Shown: positions 32,183 to 45,540, counted from the stretch's first letter. The stretch is 64,000 bases of DNA from Rutpela maculata (GCA_936432065.2 OW386293.2:21464234-21528233); one strand, 5' to 3'. Translations and numbers: made by a program. Notes: generated from the sequence alone by a model not told the origin.

Positions 32183-32621
32183 GACTGGCGGTACATGACC
32201 AGTCAGGTGCAACGTTTTTAAAATGCATGCCAATCATATATATGAATGAAATTACCATGAATATGCCAGAAACGCAAATTTTAGGCAGTTATCGCGTGCA
32301 GAAGAGTGTGCAAATCAATTTTTTTTTGTTTTTTTTGTTTTTTTTTATTTTAAAATGGATGCCAATAGTGCCAAACGAAAAGGCGTGAAATAGAATCCAG
32401 CGGAAATTCATTGGCATGCAGTTTCCGCGCGCAAAACGTTTGACACTATTGGCATCCATTTTAAAATAAAAAAAACACAAAAAAAACAAAAAAAAATCGA
32501 TTTGCACACCCTTCTGCACGCGACGTTTGCCTAAAATTTGCGTTTCTGGCATATTCATTCATATATATGATTGGCATGCATTTTAAAAACGTTGCACCTG
32601 ACTGGTCATGTACCGCCAGTC
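32183..32621. mobile_element. 439-bp nearly perfect palindromic MITE, TA-flanked
   Basis: It starts GACTGGCGGTACATGACCAG and ends with its exact reverse complement. Arms of roughly 200 bp remain highly similar to near the centre around 32400. TA lies on each side, fitting a TA target duplication of the Tc1/mariner type. The mirrored frames 32149-32388 (plus) and 32289-32558 (minus) encode nearly the same peptide because of the palindrome and are not genes. Confidence 0.88.
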
Positions 32622-32623
32622 TA

Positions 32624-33278
32624 ACAAGTAGGGAATGTCTAATAAACGAATTAAAGTATGGGAGTAGAAAAACGTTATTGTAGTGAGTATTATGAAGAAA
32701 ATTAGATATATTTTTCCAGTTGTCTCGCTTAACTATTATTATTTTTATTTAACAAAAAATTTTTTCGAGGGAGATTTTTATAGGCCAGGCTAGATAAGTG
32801 CCAGAATTAAAAAAAATAATAATAATTCGTTACAGCAAACTGATAGCAGGATATTTTAGAACATATTACAACTAAAGAACTTGTGGTTATCTGGGGTGAA
32901 ATGGGGTGGGTTTTTAGGGGTGAAAAACGGTTTTTTGCGATTTATGGCTTAACTACGCATCCTATCGAAAAAAATTAAATATAAAAGTTGTAGATAATAA
33001 AGAGATCTACAACTTTTGTATTTTTATCCTAACCTCAAAATTTTTCGAGATACACGCAAAAAACCCTTTTCTCGTTTTTTTATTTTTTTTCTTCCACAAA
33101 AATAATTCGATTTAGCTAAAACTTGGTGAAAGTATACCTTTTGATGTCCCACATAAGCACTATTATTTTTTTTTGAGCAAATTATTTAACGGTTGTTGTT
33201 TAATTCAATTAAAAAAAAAAAGTTACATTTTCAACTGCGATTTCTCATAAAAGTACTTTTCCGATAGAGTTCGGACAG

Positions 33279-33324
<46 letters not shown>

Positions 33325-34509
33325 AAACTGTACGTTCAGGCACCAAATTCAGATATATATGGACGGAGTGACACCTATATATACGTTCTGGCACCAGATC
33401 GAGGTGCCAGAACGTTTTATCGCATATTTGAGCGAATAAATATCATAATATCCTTCCCACAAAATTTCACGATGGAGCCACTTGGTCATTTTTTCTATAA
33501 AAACTTGATTTTGGTTGAACCGTATATACTGCAGAGGGCGCGCCAACCACTGATGTCTAACCGTACTTAGTGGCACCATGCATTTACGCTTGTTTTCTGA
33601 AATTTAAAATGACTTTCTGGCACCTCAGGTTCTCTACGCCTAGTGAATTTTAAATCACATTAGATCAAACTAGCAGATCTCTAATAATGGCATAAAATCC
33701 GATACATTTTTCGGATAAGTATTTTAAATAAAATCTAATTTAAAAATAATTAAGGAAACATAATTACTTACATCTAGACGTCGCCGTCGTGCATCGTTCT
33801 GAACAATTGATGTCCAGGTCAGGAGATATAGTATGAAAAAGTTACAAGTTTTTTGTTACAAAGTTCGGTTGTAACTTTAAAGCAATAAAAGTATAATTAA
33901 AATTATTTAGAAATAAATTAACTTCAAATTATGACAAATTTTGAATGATGCGATAAATTTGCCCGTGGATATATAAAACATTCCACAGAATATTAAAAAT
34001 TATGAAAAAATCAAAGAACATTACATTTACGGTATATACGATAATGCCCTCCTAATAATCGTTTTCATAATACCTGTGTCCACAAAGTAGCCGTAGTTTC
34101 CATTATTTCTCGGTTTGAAATGTTTGTTTATTTACCATCAATAAAAAACAAAATCGGGTTGTACATAAGGTAAGTAGTAATTACAAATAGAGAAAAAATA
34201 TAGTATAAAAATAATATCAAAAGTTTTGTTCAAAATCAACTAAAATTGGAATTGTAAAATATGGGTACCTAATAATAAATGATTTACATTTAGTGAACTT
34301 CGTAAATAAACAGGTAGAAACAACCCACAAAAGAAAATCTTGTGGTGGGTTTATTAACTTAACTTATAAATTTACAATCTTTGATATTAATATATTTTTA
34401 TTAAAGTACATATAAAATGCATTACTGATATTTAATGGTAGTTTGATACTGGGTGAAGAATTTTTGGTGAGGTGACATATATTAAGTAGTTTAGTATTTA
34501 AATTAATGC
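32624..34509. other. Intergenic DNA with a (TA)n microsatellite
   Basis: A (TA)20 run lies at 33281-33321. A short frame at 33349-33579 (minus) is not recognised. No element ends were noted in the rest. Confidence 0.5.
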
Positions 34510-34600
34510 TATTTTTATTTTATTTATTTATTTTTTATTTTTTTTTTCGGAACAGTATTTTAAGGCAGTTGATATATATTTTTTATTTACTTTTTTTAGT

Positions 34601-35713
34601 TTATTCATTATAATTATTTTTCATATCAATTAACTTGTGCGTAAATGTTCTAGTTTTTGCTAATAACCATGATTTGATTTTAGATTTAAACATGGAATTG
34701 GAATTTAATAGTTTTAAGCTAAGTGGTACTTGGTTGTATACTTTCTGACCTAGAAAGTAAAAGCATCGCTGGGCTATCGTTTTTGTTACTTTTGGTATTA
34801 CAAAAAAGCCTTGCATATACCTTGTTGTAGAAGAGTGCGTAATACTAATTTTTGATTTAGATTTTTTCTGTTCTAAGATTAAAGAAAAGCAGTAAAGTTG
34901 TTTGATATCTAATATTTGTGCTAAAGAGTAGAGTGAATCACTTGGATATAATAAATTTTTAGAAAATACTATTTTTAGAATCCATTTTTGAATAGTCTCT
35001 AAGTTCTTGATGTGTACATTATAATCTCCTCCCCAGGCGACTTTCCCATATCTTAGTTGGGATTCGACAAGTGGATAGTATATTGTTTTCATTTGTTTCA
35101 AATCTAATATTTGCCTAAACTGTTTAAATTTGGGTAGGAGACTTCTAACTTTTTGTACTAAGGTGTTTATATGTTTGTCCCATTTTAAGTTGCAGTCAAT
35201 TACGATACCTAGATATTTGATATCTAAAGTTTGTGGAATCTCAACAGAAATATCCTCGCAGTCGATTGTAACTGCAGGAAGATCAGGGATTTTAGTTTTA
35301 TTTATGGCAAATGGTAAATACTTTGTTTTGTTAAAATTTATAATAAGCAGTCGGGAGTCGAACCATTTTTTTATATTTTTAAAGTCAGCTGCCACATTGT
35401 CTAGGAGGGTTTCCCAAGTATTATCAGAATAAAAAATGGCTGTATCGTCTGCGAAGCTTATTACTTGCCCTCTGGAACTCTGCAAAAATAGATTATTAAC
35501 ATATGTATTGAATAATATCGGGCCAAGCACCGTGCCTTGAGGAACTCGACAAAGTACAAACCTTTCGTCACTTATTGTGTCATTTATAGAGACCCTCTGA
35601 GTTCTTTGGGACAAGTAATTTTTAAAAAAGATGCAAGCTGTTTCCACGAATTCCCTGGTCTTCGAGAGTATCCAGCAGTATACCATGATCCACTGTATCA
35701 AATGCTTTGGCAA
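34601..35713 (-). pseudogene. LINE reverse transcriptase, palm to C-terminus
   Basis: 370 open residues, the longest piece of the third LINE. Visible are FFKNYLSQRTQRVSINDTIS, a slightly altered VPQGTVLGPILFNTYVNNL, SFADDTAIFY with both catalytic aspartates, FNKTKYLPF, IKYLGIVIDCNLKWDKHI, and the post-RT region QLRYGKVAWGG. The length from the palm to the end matches the family. The missing front half lies in another frame at 35740-36120, so it is inactive as it stands. Confidence 0.88.
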
Positions 35714-35739
35714 GATCTACGAAGATACAAAGTGCAGGT

Positions 35740-36120
35740 TTACCTCCATCGAGGGCCTTGTATGCATTTGACGTAAGCTGCATAATTGCATCTTGCGTAG
35801 ATTTGCCTTCTTGAAAACCAAATTGATAAAACCCTGCACTTATTAAGGTAATTAACTAATCGATTTTTTATTAATGTATCTAATATTTTAGTAAAGCTGG
35901 AAATTAAGGAAATGGGCTGATAGTTTGAACATTCAGTTTTTTCCCCACTCTTATACAAAGGCTTAATCAAGGCTGATTTAAATACGGATGGCCATGTACC
36001 TATTCTAATAATATTATTAAACAGTAGGTAGAGAGGTTTTGAGATATAGTCTACAATCATTTTGAGCGTTTTGGATGATATTTTGTCGTCACCTGGTGCC
36101 TTATTTAGTTTAAGGTTCAA
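35740..36120 (-). pseudogene. LINE reverse transcriptase, fingers
   Basis: 126 residues: LNKAPGDDKISSKTLK, then GTWPSVFKSALIKPLYKSGE, then SNYQPISLISSFTKILDTLI and a C-terminal region that runs out of frame at 35740. Followed directly, after a frame change, by the palm at 34601-35713. Confidence 0.85.
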
Positions 36121-37866
36121 AATAATTGTCTTAATTTCACTTTCATTAATTTCGGAGATAAAAGGAGTTATTCAAGCGATTTTTATGTTCAATAAAATTT
36201 TTTGGCTTTTTTATTTTGTTTGCTAGAGTTGGTCCTAATTCAGAATAATATTTAACAAATGAATTTGCTATTTGTTTAGAATCAGTGATGATTCGATCGT
36301 CTATTTTAATTTCCTTAATACAATTTCTTCGTAACTTTTTTTAGAGCATAATTCATTTAAGGTTTGCCAAAGATGTTTTGAGATGTACTTGTTTTCTTCA
36401 ATGACACTTTTGTAATGTTTATTTTTAGTTTCTTTTTTTAAATTATTTAAAATATTTATATAATTTTTAAATTTTTTGCGCAGGTCTATGTCCTGTGGAT
36501 TTCGTTGACACATTTTATATAATTTATTTCTGTAATTTATGGATCTAATTAAGGAAGTTGTTATCAACTTTTTTCTTTTTCTTTGTGCCTTGTTTTTGAA
36601 TTCAACAAAACAGTCGGGAATGAAATTTTTAACTTTTTCTACGAAATTTTTTGTTAATAAATGAATGTCATCAGTTTTAAAGTTAATGTCATTCCATGTT
36701 TTCAAACGAAATTTCTCAATTAGCTTATTATAGTCAATAATGTTTCCATGTAGCTGGAATCTTTTACAGTATCCTCTATTTTAAACTTATATATAGTAGA
36801 ATAATGGTCTGTTATTAAAGTTTTAAGAATGATTGGTATTTGACTTGTACATAATATTTTTTACAAATATGTGATCTAGACATGACCTAGATTCTCCTTG
36901 TACCCGGGTATTCTCGTTTATGGTAGATATAAACCCCTCCTCACTTAAGATATTTAAGTAATCTTGACAGAAATCAGATTCAGATAAAATATTTATATTG
37001 ATATCTCCTATGAAAATGCACTATTCCTTGCCTCTTAGGTGTAGTTGTATATATTCCTTTAGATGAGTATTGAAGGTATACGGGCATAACGAGGGAGATC
37101 TGTACAGGCAGTTTATAATTAGGTTTTTATTGAGTGATTTAATAGTGATTTTAATTACAGATACTTCATTAATTTTTTAAATTTCATATGTATAATTGTG
37201 CTTACTTCTTATATATGCCACCACACCATAATTTTGGTTTAGTTTACTTTCACTGTCATATCAATCGATATTAAACAAGGCGGTATTTCATATTTGCCAG
37301 GTTTCGGTCAGAACAATACAATCTCTAATTTAAATTCATTTAGTAGAATTTGAAAATCATCAACATTTTTTGCTATACTACGTATATTATTATGAATAAC
37401 TCTAAAACCATTAAAACTACGTAATGCATTTTCACAATTAATAATTTCATCGTGAATAAAAGTCTCCTTATCTCCTTTCCACGGAAATCTCTTATAAAAG
37501 GATCCATAATTCTTAGTTATTTATAAAGAAAGAAGAAACGGGATTAAAAATAAGATTAAAAAATAATAACAAAATAATCTAGAGATTTCTAAAAATATTA
37601 TTTACGTTTGAATTTTCCTGACGTAGCTGGTCCTATGGAGCCTCTCGCGTTACCTGCCACACTGCGTAAGCTGTAGTTGGTCTCACTCCGTTTACTCGGA
37701 TATATAACTCTACGAATTGCCTATTGAGGCAAAATTCTTGGGCAGGTAAGAAATATGTGATGACGTCCCTAAATTTATATCCAATATTTGCTGATTTATT
37801 TACTATTGTTTAGCAATTTTTAATATAATTAAAAATCTATAGCTGTTATTTAATTATATTCTATAC

Positions 37867-38796
37867 AGGATGTCCGAAAATATTGGTGCGGTTTCTATGC
37901 AAAAATATGAAAAAAGTGCCTCAATGTTCGCAAATGCTTCCTAATAGAGCTACTGCAATGATAAAAATATACCAAAAGGCCTTCTTTCATTTTAGTCGTA
38001 AGACGAACCGTTTGTGAGACAAATCGTTTTAATGACTTTGATACGACACCTTTATTGAAAACACGATCTGAATAAAACATCTCGTAGTAGGCTTGCTTCA
38101 AGTTTTCAAGTAACAATTAAGTCAAGTAAAGTCACAATAATCTTATTGTTAATTAATTTTCATTAACACTATTTAATTCAAAAAAATTGAAAATGGTAGA
38201 GTACCTGTTATCGGGTACCATCTTCAAAGGACCGTAGCTCCATAAGAAAGCGTTAGGCGACATACAGTAGTGGCATTTTAAAATATTGACTCGATGTCAA
38301 TGTAAGGTAGAAGAGAAGAGAAATGGACAAATAATATGCTAAACAGAAACAGATTTAACCTACGCTGTTGCCACTTTTCTCTTTAGCTACTTTTAACTGT
38401 CGGCGGAACTCTTAACATGCTGAAGTGCCTGGTATTAATGCTTATACCGTACGTGTAATGGCAAGTTAGACATGGGAAGTAAGAATTGCAACATCGAGTG
38501 TGCCAGTTAATTAAAATGAAATTACAGAGCTGGGATACTTCAGTAGTCGAGTGCCGACAGGCGGGCTTTGCTGTTGCTGGGTTGTCATATCTCTCGCGCT
38601 ACGTCCCTAATCCGCGATTACACGCACTGTATATATTGCTTCCTTTCACGTACATTATTTTGCTATTTATATTTCTCTCTATCTTATTATAGGGATCGAC
38701 TCAAGATTTCTGTGTGCCACTAATGTATATTTATGAAAACTTTCTTTCATATTTTTGTATGTAGAATCTGCACCAAACCCGTATTTCCGGACACCC
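37867..38796. mobile_element. About 930-bp TIR element, ends AGGRTGTCCG, TA-rich flanks
   Basis: The left end CAGGATGTCCGAAAATATTG and the reverse complement of the right end, AGGGTGTCCGGAAATACGGG, are inverted over about 60 bp, with a shared CAAAAATATGAAA further in. TATA flanks both sides. The frames within (38486-38692 plus, 37895-38116 minus) are not recognised. Confidence 0.65.
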
Positions 38797-39339
38797 TATA
38801 TAGTCGAAGAATGAGACCATGAGACGCTCTCAAATCGCCACGTACTATGTGACTCTCAAACACACCACAACAGACAGTTGATTCTTATGTAAAAACACCT
38901 ATACATATACATATTTTTGAGGTCGCTCTTTGAATCTTAATTGACAAATTTTCGCATTTTTATGTTCCCAATCTGTCGTTCATTATAGCAAAAACTTGAT
39001 GTTTTAGTATTAATATTTAGTATTATCTTAGTATTACCTTTCGCTTTACAAAAATTATATTTGTCTTGACTGATAGGCAAGTAAATCAGGCTCGAGTTAC
39101 CAAGGTAAAGTAGACATGTTTTTCCCGTCAACCAAACTTGGAGGGTATTCAGGGCGTATTGAAGATGCTTAAACTAAAAAAAATGCAGGGTCATGGGGGT
39201 TGGAGTTCGGCCACCATTTTGATTTTTTTGGCGAATGTTTTATTTGCGGATATCTCGCTTGCTTTTTGGACTAGGTTATTTTTTTTCTTCAATGTGTGGA
39301 ATTTTGTTCTTTTCAACTTTGAACGTATCTACAGATACA
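38797..39339. other. Intergenic DNA, nothing recognised
   Basis: Frames beginning at 39138 and 39235 read hydrophobic peptide before entering the cysteine-rich relic described next. I see no signal that the upstream part is coding. Confidence 0.4.
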
Positions 39340-39618
39340 AAATTGGCGCAGCGTATATCCAGAGCCAACAGACTGGGGACTGGGGATGGAAGAGAACCAG
39401 TGTTGACCTTAACGGATCCGGCGCCAAATGAACTTCTTAAAACCATTTTCTGCTTTTGCCGTGCCAAGTGCGATAAAAATTGTGGTTACCGAAAGGCAGG
39501 TCTGATGTGCACATTGATTTGCAAGCACTGCTGCGAGGAAAGCTGTGCCAACGTGCTCGATAAAGATAATGTCCTCGAAAATGATCTCGACGACGACTTT
39601 CTGTCAGTATTTAACTGA
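39340..39618 (+). pseudogene. Second copy of the WGW/cysteine-rich family
   Basis: One frame reads YIQSQQTGDWGWKR. After a frameshift near 39390 the other reads EPVLTLTDPAPNELLKTIFC, then FCRAKCDKNCGYRKAGLMC, then ICKHCCEESCANV, and an Asp-rich end LENDLDDDFLSVF before a stop. The order QSQQxGxWGW, PAPNELL, C-x-C-rich, acidic tail parallels the minus-strand relic at 16489-16950. The intact acidic end gives the family's natural C-terminus. Confidence 0.7.
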
Positions 39619-40237
39619 CCGGACTGCTCAATTAATGAACATGCAACGGAAGAGGTATATGACCCCGAGTCGAAGGAGAACATCCAACTTCACCCAGGTA
39701 CAAAGTCACCTCCAGAAAATATCAACGGACTGATTCGGAATAATGTTAAACTTCCTTCTTAATTTTGACACTCCGTGGATTAGGCCTACAGGAGAAAACT
39801 ATTTTTCTCAATTGCACACCCGATGGGTATGTACTCTATTCTCGGTCAGCCCGCTAACATTCAGTTTCGCCAATAAAAGTAATTTTACCTGCTTTTACCT
39901 GCGGTTAACGTAATTCGACAATTTCTCGAAATATTAGAATAGAAAAAATACTTAAAACAGATAGAACCTTTCAATAGTGTAATGATATTGTTTACTAGCA
40001 GATATTCCTTTTTAAGTAACTAAGTTGTCCTATGCCTGAAAATGGGCGTATCTATTTCCAACATAACTGAAAGTTGAAAAGATAAGTATTTTCTTAAAAA
40101 TTAGAAAATAAAATAAAATGGATGTTGAAAACAGCATCTCAATATTTTGAATAATCCTGTTATCAACAATATTTCTTAAAAATGACAACTAATATTTTTT
40201 TATGAACTCGGATGGATAAAGTTTCTTTTTTACACAC

Positions 40238-40676
40238 GGAAATAGTAGCTTGTGCAACAAGAGTGGATATGATATCCATATCGCACGATAAATAAGTTTG
40301 AGCACGACGCCGTGGGCGGAGTGCTTCAAATCTTTTGAGTGCGATGTGGATAATCCACTCGAGTTGTACAGTATACTTTTTCTACGACCAGCTTAAAAAA
40401 ACTGCAAAATTTATTAAACATTAATATATGACACAAATACACACTGACAGTACACACTGACAGTTACTTTGACAGCTTACGCACTAATTTGATTTTAAAA
40501 CGAATAGTTGTCTATGTACTTAATACACGAACTGTGATTGGTCGGTTTCATTTCATATCCATCCTAGAACTAATATGAAATATATCCGTTCAGTTAACTA
40601 GAATTGCCTACTTATCCATTCTACAGACTGTACAGAAATCAGCAAATTTACATAAGGGAGTAGAAAAAGTTTATTA
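40238..40676. repeat. Dispersed repeat, copy 2, with central hairpin
   Basis: Matches 15150-15492. It additionally has a central inverted repeat: GAGTGGATATGATATCC and ATATCGCAC on the left, GAGTGCGATGTGGATAATCC on the right (about 40262-40362). Confidence 0.75.
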
Positions 40677-41398
40677 CTTGCTATGTAGATCAAGATTATG
40701 TTTGTTGAGGAAATGTTTGAAAATGTTATAAAATGTTTGTTGAATGAGAAAGTTGCTACAAATGCAGGAACTAGCTCATTTTGCGTAAAATATAAATACT
40801 ATTCTCTTGTAAGGGTTTCTCCGAAGAAGAATGAACCTAACTTGCTATGGAATATTCAGTTTATCAGAAAAACGATACACCGCCACATTTTGCGTGTTGT
40901 ATTCGTGATTTTTTTTTTTTTAAATAAGTGCTTTCCTTTATAGTGGAATGCCAGACGAGGGCCAATTGAATGGCCCTCCAGGTTCCCAGACCTTACGTCT
41001 TTTAATCATATTTTCTGAGATTATATGTAGTCATATCCATAAAAGTCTATGTCAATACACCTCAAAATCTAGAGGATGTATAAATCGAGTTGGTGATGAA
41101 ATAAGAAGTGATTCACAAGGTTCTAGAGTAAAGCCGGAAGTTGCAACTTTTTTATTTTTTTAAGTGGAAAGCCATTTTTCTCTCAGCAGAAAGAAAGCCA
41201 TAGAAAGATATTCAAGCAATAAAATTCAACTGGCCACGGAGTCTTCGTAGAACAGCACATAAAAAATATTTTCTAAATGAAAAGTGCATAAATAATTTTT
41301 AAAATGACATCATCGCATTTTTCATAAATGAATAGGAATGCCAATTTTAAACATTAAAACACAAAATTAAATTTTAAAGGATTATTGAAAATAAGTGA
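40677..41398. other. Intergenic DNA, nothing recognised
   Basis: Frames at 40698-40943 and 40948-41163 (plus; 81 and 71 codons) have no recognisable domain. Confidence 0.4.
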
Positions 41399-43989
41399 TA
41401 GTACAATAACTTAAGGTTTTAACTTCGGAATAATGTCATATTGAACTGATTTCGTTCATTTTTGGCAGTATAATAGTAAATGCTTCACAGAAAAGTTTCT
41501 ATATTGTGCAGGGGCTTGCTAATTTATGACCACCCTCTCGGGTGGTACTTAAAAAATGTATATATTTATTGGAGCTGAAATAGAATCAAATTTTAAGAAG
41601 AAAAGATCTTATGCAATGTTTCACATAAATTGATAGTTTTTAAGTTATAACGACTTCAAAATTGCGATTTTAGCTTAAAAAAAAGGTATTTCCAAACGGC
41701 TTTCGTCAAGTATCTCGAAAAGTATTACTTTATCGAAAAAATGTTACAGACCGATTACAGAAAGTACAAACTGGGAATTAATTATATTTTTTGTTTATTG
41801 ATGTTGGATTAATAATTTCGATATTTAAGTTTATATTTGGTATCCAAGTATTTCGAAATTACCTTTAAAGTTTAAAGTGTATTTTTTTCTAAAGCAAGTG
41901 CTTTAAATGAGCAAAAAAAATTGAGCGTCTTAACGAAAAACTTTATTTGAGATATTTTTTTTAAATTACTGGCTAATTAGAGTAACAAAATGGCGACCTT
42001 TTTATATAAAAAAATATAAATACCCACATTCTTCCGTCATAACTTCTTTATTTCTTATGCTACAGGAACGAGTAAAAAATAATTTGAAAGCGCAATTAAA
42101 AGTCTTTAATTTCATTTTTAGCATGCGTGAAATTTCTGAGATATTTAACATTTAAACCTTTCGCATCGGGCGTTTTTTTAGGCGACTGGCCTCACAAACG
42201 GGGATTTTTTGCGTTCGCGCAATCGTGCGTCTTCCGTTTATTAGTTTCGCGCATTAATGCGGTTCCCGACTCCAAAGACACGCGCGCTTATATGCGCAAG
42301 TTGAAATAAACAAAGATAGAAGATAGACGTTTTATTTAATAGGTATGCAAACATATAATATATAATTGTTAACAGCATGCAACGTTCTTACTTCATTAAT
42401 AATCTAAAAAAAAAAGTTTTTTTTTTTTTTTTAATAATAATAATTGTTCACGTGCAAAATTACAGCTTTTAGGTAACCCGAAGGATTAGATTGAATCGAT
42501 TGAAAGGTCGAGGTTACGAAATCAATAAGGATTTGGTATATACAGAATTTGTATACTGAAGAACTAATGCAAGTTGCATCAATATTCCAACACCACATAT
42601 TCCCCACACCATAATAACATCCAAGCCTTTTTACATCTAAAAAAAATTTTTTCAAGCTCATCATCTGCTAAATATTTATTTTTCCTGTTCATTTTGTAAA
42701 AAATACAATTTATTTTAAGAAAAATTTGCAGCTGTTTACACACAATAGACTGCCTGACACACTCAAGAATAAACTGCGAGTATACAACTGTTTTTCAGAC
42801 CACAGCTTTTCTGCAACTAACAAGCTACAGCTTGAAGATGCTTTTAAGCGAATATCAGACCACAATCTTGCGCGTCCCGATTTTATGTGGTATTCACGGC
42901 GTTCGAAAATATGCGTCTCCCGTATATATGTCAATCAGAGATTTGCGCGTTTTTGCGGCTCCCGTCGTGAAAGGGTTAAACTGCATTTTTCGTCTTATAA
43001 ACGTTCGGACGCCATTTGTAAACTTGCATATCTCCGAAACTATTAAATCTATGTAAATAAATAAACAATCGAAATTCTTTATCAGTTTATAAGCTTTATT
43101 TTTGGTCTTTATCCATTTTTCAATAAAACTAACATTTATTGAGATATTTAGAATAGGAAAGGAAATTACGTTTTATCGAAAATACCTTTATAGTTTAAAC
43201 TGTATTTTTTCTAAAGCAAGTGCTGTATACATACCAAAAAATTTGAGTATCTACGTCATGCTATATATTAATGAGAAACAGTGTTTGAAATTCCTTTTTT
43301 TTAATTACAGTAAGAAAATGGCGACGTTGTTATTAAAAAAATGTGCAGACGCACATTGCTTCGGTCATAACTTCTTTGTTTTTATGCTACAGAAACAAAT
43401 AAAACAGTTGAAAGCTTAATTAATAACCTATTATTCTACCTATTAGCCTCCTTGACGTAGGTGTCACAGTTTCTCAGATATTTAACTCTCACTCTAAATA
43501 ATTATCTTATGAACACTTGGATGCCAAATGTAACTTAAATATCTCCGAAATATTAATCCTACATCAATAAACAAAAAATATAATTAATTCCCAGTTTGTA
43601 CTTTCTGTAATTGGTCGGTAACATTTTTTCGATAAAGTAATACTTTTCGAGATACTTTACGAAAGCCGTTTGGAAATACCTTTTTTTTTAAGCTAAAATC
43701 GCAATTTTTAAGTTATAATTTAAAAACTATCAATTTATGTGAAAAATTGCATAGAACCGTTTCTTCTTAACATTTGATTCTACTTCATCTCCAGTAAATA
43801 TATATATTTTTTACGTACCACCCCCTCAGAGAGGGTGGCATCCACCCCCTATAAATTAGCAAGCCCCTGCCCAATACAGAAACTTTTCTGTGAAGCATTT
43901 ACTATTATATTGCCAAAAATTAACGAAATCCATTCAAAATGACATTATTCCGAAGTTTTGCATATTTTTTATCTCAAGGTACTGTACTA
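41399..43989. mobile_element. Fold-back element, family TAGTACAGTA, copy 2, carrying an insertion
   Basis: Same architecture as 19201-20950: ends TAGTACAATAAC and TACTGTACTA, inverted outer arms, two direct internal segments with AACAAAATGGCGAC. Without the 820-bp insertion at 42156-42975 and its extra TTAA its length is 1767 bp, close to the 1750 bp of copy 1. No clear target duplication beyond TGA. Confidence 0.85.
42156..42975. mobile_element. 820-bp piggyBac-type non-autonomous element at TTAA
   Basis: TTAA is present on both sides (42152-42155 and 42976-42979). The left end reads ACCTTTCGCATCGGGCG and the reversed right end CCCTTTCACGACGGGAG, fitting the CCCTTT-type ends of piggyBac elements. 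Copy 1 of the host fold-back has the uninterrupted sequence CATTTAAACTGCATTTTT with a single TTAA near 19997. The element is GC-richer than its surroundings. A 77-codon minus frame at 42431-42664 is unrecognised. Confidence 0.88.
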
Positions 43990-45540
43990 TGAGTTTAAAA
44001 CATTTTTTAAATATAAGTCTACATTTTATTTCTATTATCTGAATTTCCGAACATCTACCTTTTTGCAGAAAACTTTGAGAAAATAATAAACTTGCAAAAT
44101 GGACAATGCTAGAGTTTCCAATTTACCGGAAATTTTAATAACCGGTAAATCGGTAAATGAAAATGTAAATAACCGATTAACCGGTATTTTTTACTCAGCC
44201 GATCTTAAACCCAAAAAACTGTTTATAAAATTGATATCCGACCGGAAATTTTTTTGCCAGACACTCATCAAATATCCTATTTTATATGGAGTATCGCGTA
44301 TATTATACATATTTTACTATTTATGATAAGTTTGTTTACCAGTTATATTTCTCATATAGGGCATCGAAACCCTTGTTCTTTCGGTAGAGTTTCGTATGGA
44401 TTTAAAATCTATAATAATATACACAGCAATTGATCTAGAATAACGAAGGTTCTTCCTAAGTAGCCATAAACTGTGCATATAAAATTAAAATATCTACCGT
44501 TATCATGAAGAGTTTAAAAGTAAATAAAATATAATTTTAATATAATATGCTATTTATTCTCAAAAATAGTTAAATATTTGTTTTATTCTATCTTTTTTAC
44601 AATTTGAATATATTATTCTGCCTTGTTGCACACATGGCAGTATGTATTGTAGAGTGTCCTTACTTTTCGTCCTTTATTAGAAGGTCGTGGAAGCCCCTGT
44701 TGACATGAATCTGAAAATAGGCTGAAATGATTTCTAAGGTATTAGAACGTGAAATTTTTATTAAAACCGAAAAAAGCATTTCATACTAGATCCAATACTT
44801 CCTTTGTCCTTTCCAATAAATGCATATATAAAAGTGACCATATCTCTCGAAGCATTCACCTTTCAACTCGGGACTCGTTGAATTATCCAAGATAAATTAT
44901 TTTTCAATGTCAATAAGGTTTCCCTAATATCGCAATTTTTTCCATTCTATAATTATTAGAGTGGTAATTCGTCTACTAATTAATATGATAGAAACTAACG
45001 ATCTTGAAATTCATTCTAAAATGTATTTTCCTTACTCTTTTAACGAAGATGGGAGCAGAATAATTCATGTTTTGTAATTTTTTTAATGAAAGGCTTAGGG
45101 CCATAGAATGAAAATTTTAAGAAATGGGTGGCTACTACCGAGATATGACCGTAATAAATTTTTTGTAATTTCGTAAAACTTGAGGAATTTCATCTTTCGC
45201 CGTATACAGTTTTAAGGCACTTAAACAAACAATAATGGGTTGTATTTTTAAAAAGTGCCTAAAACCCGATCGAAATCGAGCAATACGAGGAGCAATATAA
45301 CTGTCAAATTAAAGTACAGTGTATTATTTTTAAACATCTTTGTTGCATTTTATTTTATTGCCATTTCCTTTGGGTGAGGCCCTATTATAAAGAAATATTT
45401 CGAAGTTTATTATCCCGGTCCATATGTTTGGATTTTTACATTTTTGTCAATGTGATTTCCTCGTAAAAAATATTTTTAAAAGATGTGTACTGTGAAATTG
45501 TGTATTGTTAAGAATACGTATATACGCTTCCTCTACTGAC
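43990..45540. other. Intergenic DNA upstream of the recombinase gene
   Basis: A 75-codon frame at 44099-44326 contains several ACCGGT/AACCGG motifs but no known domain. The promoter of the downstream gene should lie toward the right of this stretch. I cannot identify a TATA box or initiator with confidence. Confidence 0.4.

Larger units (their letters stand above)
34510..37500 (-). mobile_element. Decayed Jockey-like LINE, nearly full ORF2
   Basis: On the minus strand, in order: endonuclease start HNNIRSIAKNVDDFQI (near 37390), IVLTETW (near 37310), GDININILSESDFC (near 37000), CLDHIFVKN (near 36880), linker 36301-36705, RT front half 35740-36120 (MNLKLNKAPGDDKIS, KPLYKSGEKTECSNYQPISL), RT palm and C-terminus 34601-35713. 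A/T-rich tail near 34510-34550. At least four frame breaks. Confidence 0.9.

Noticed and set aside
32149..32558. Two frames on opposite strands encoding the same MNMPETQILG peptide
   Set aside because: They mirror each other because the DNA is a palindrome. There is no independent coding evidence.
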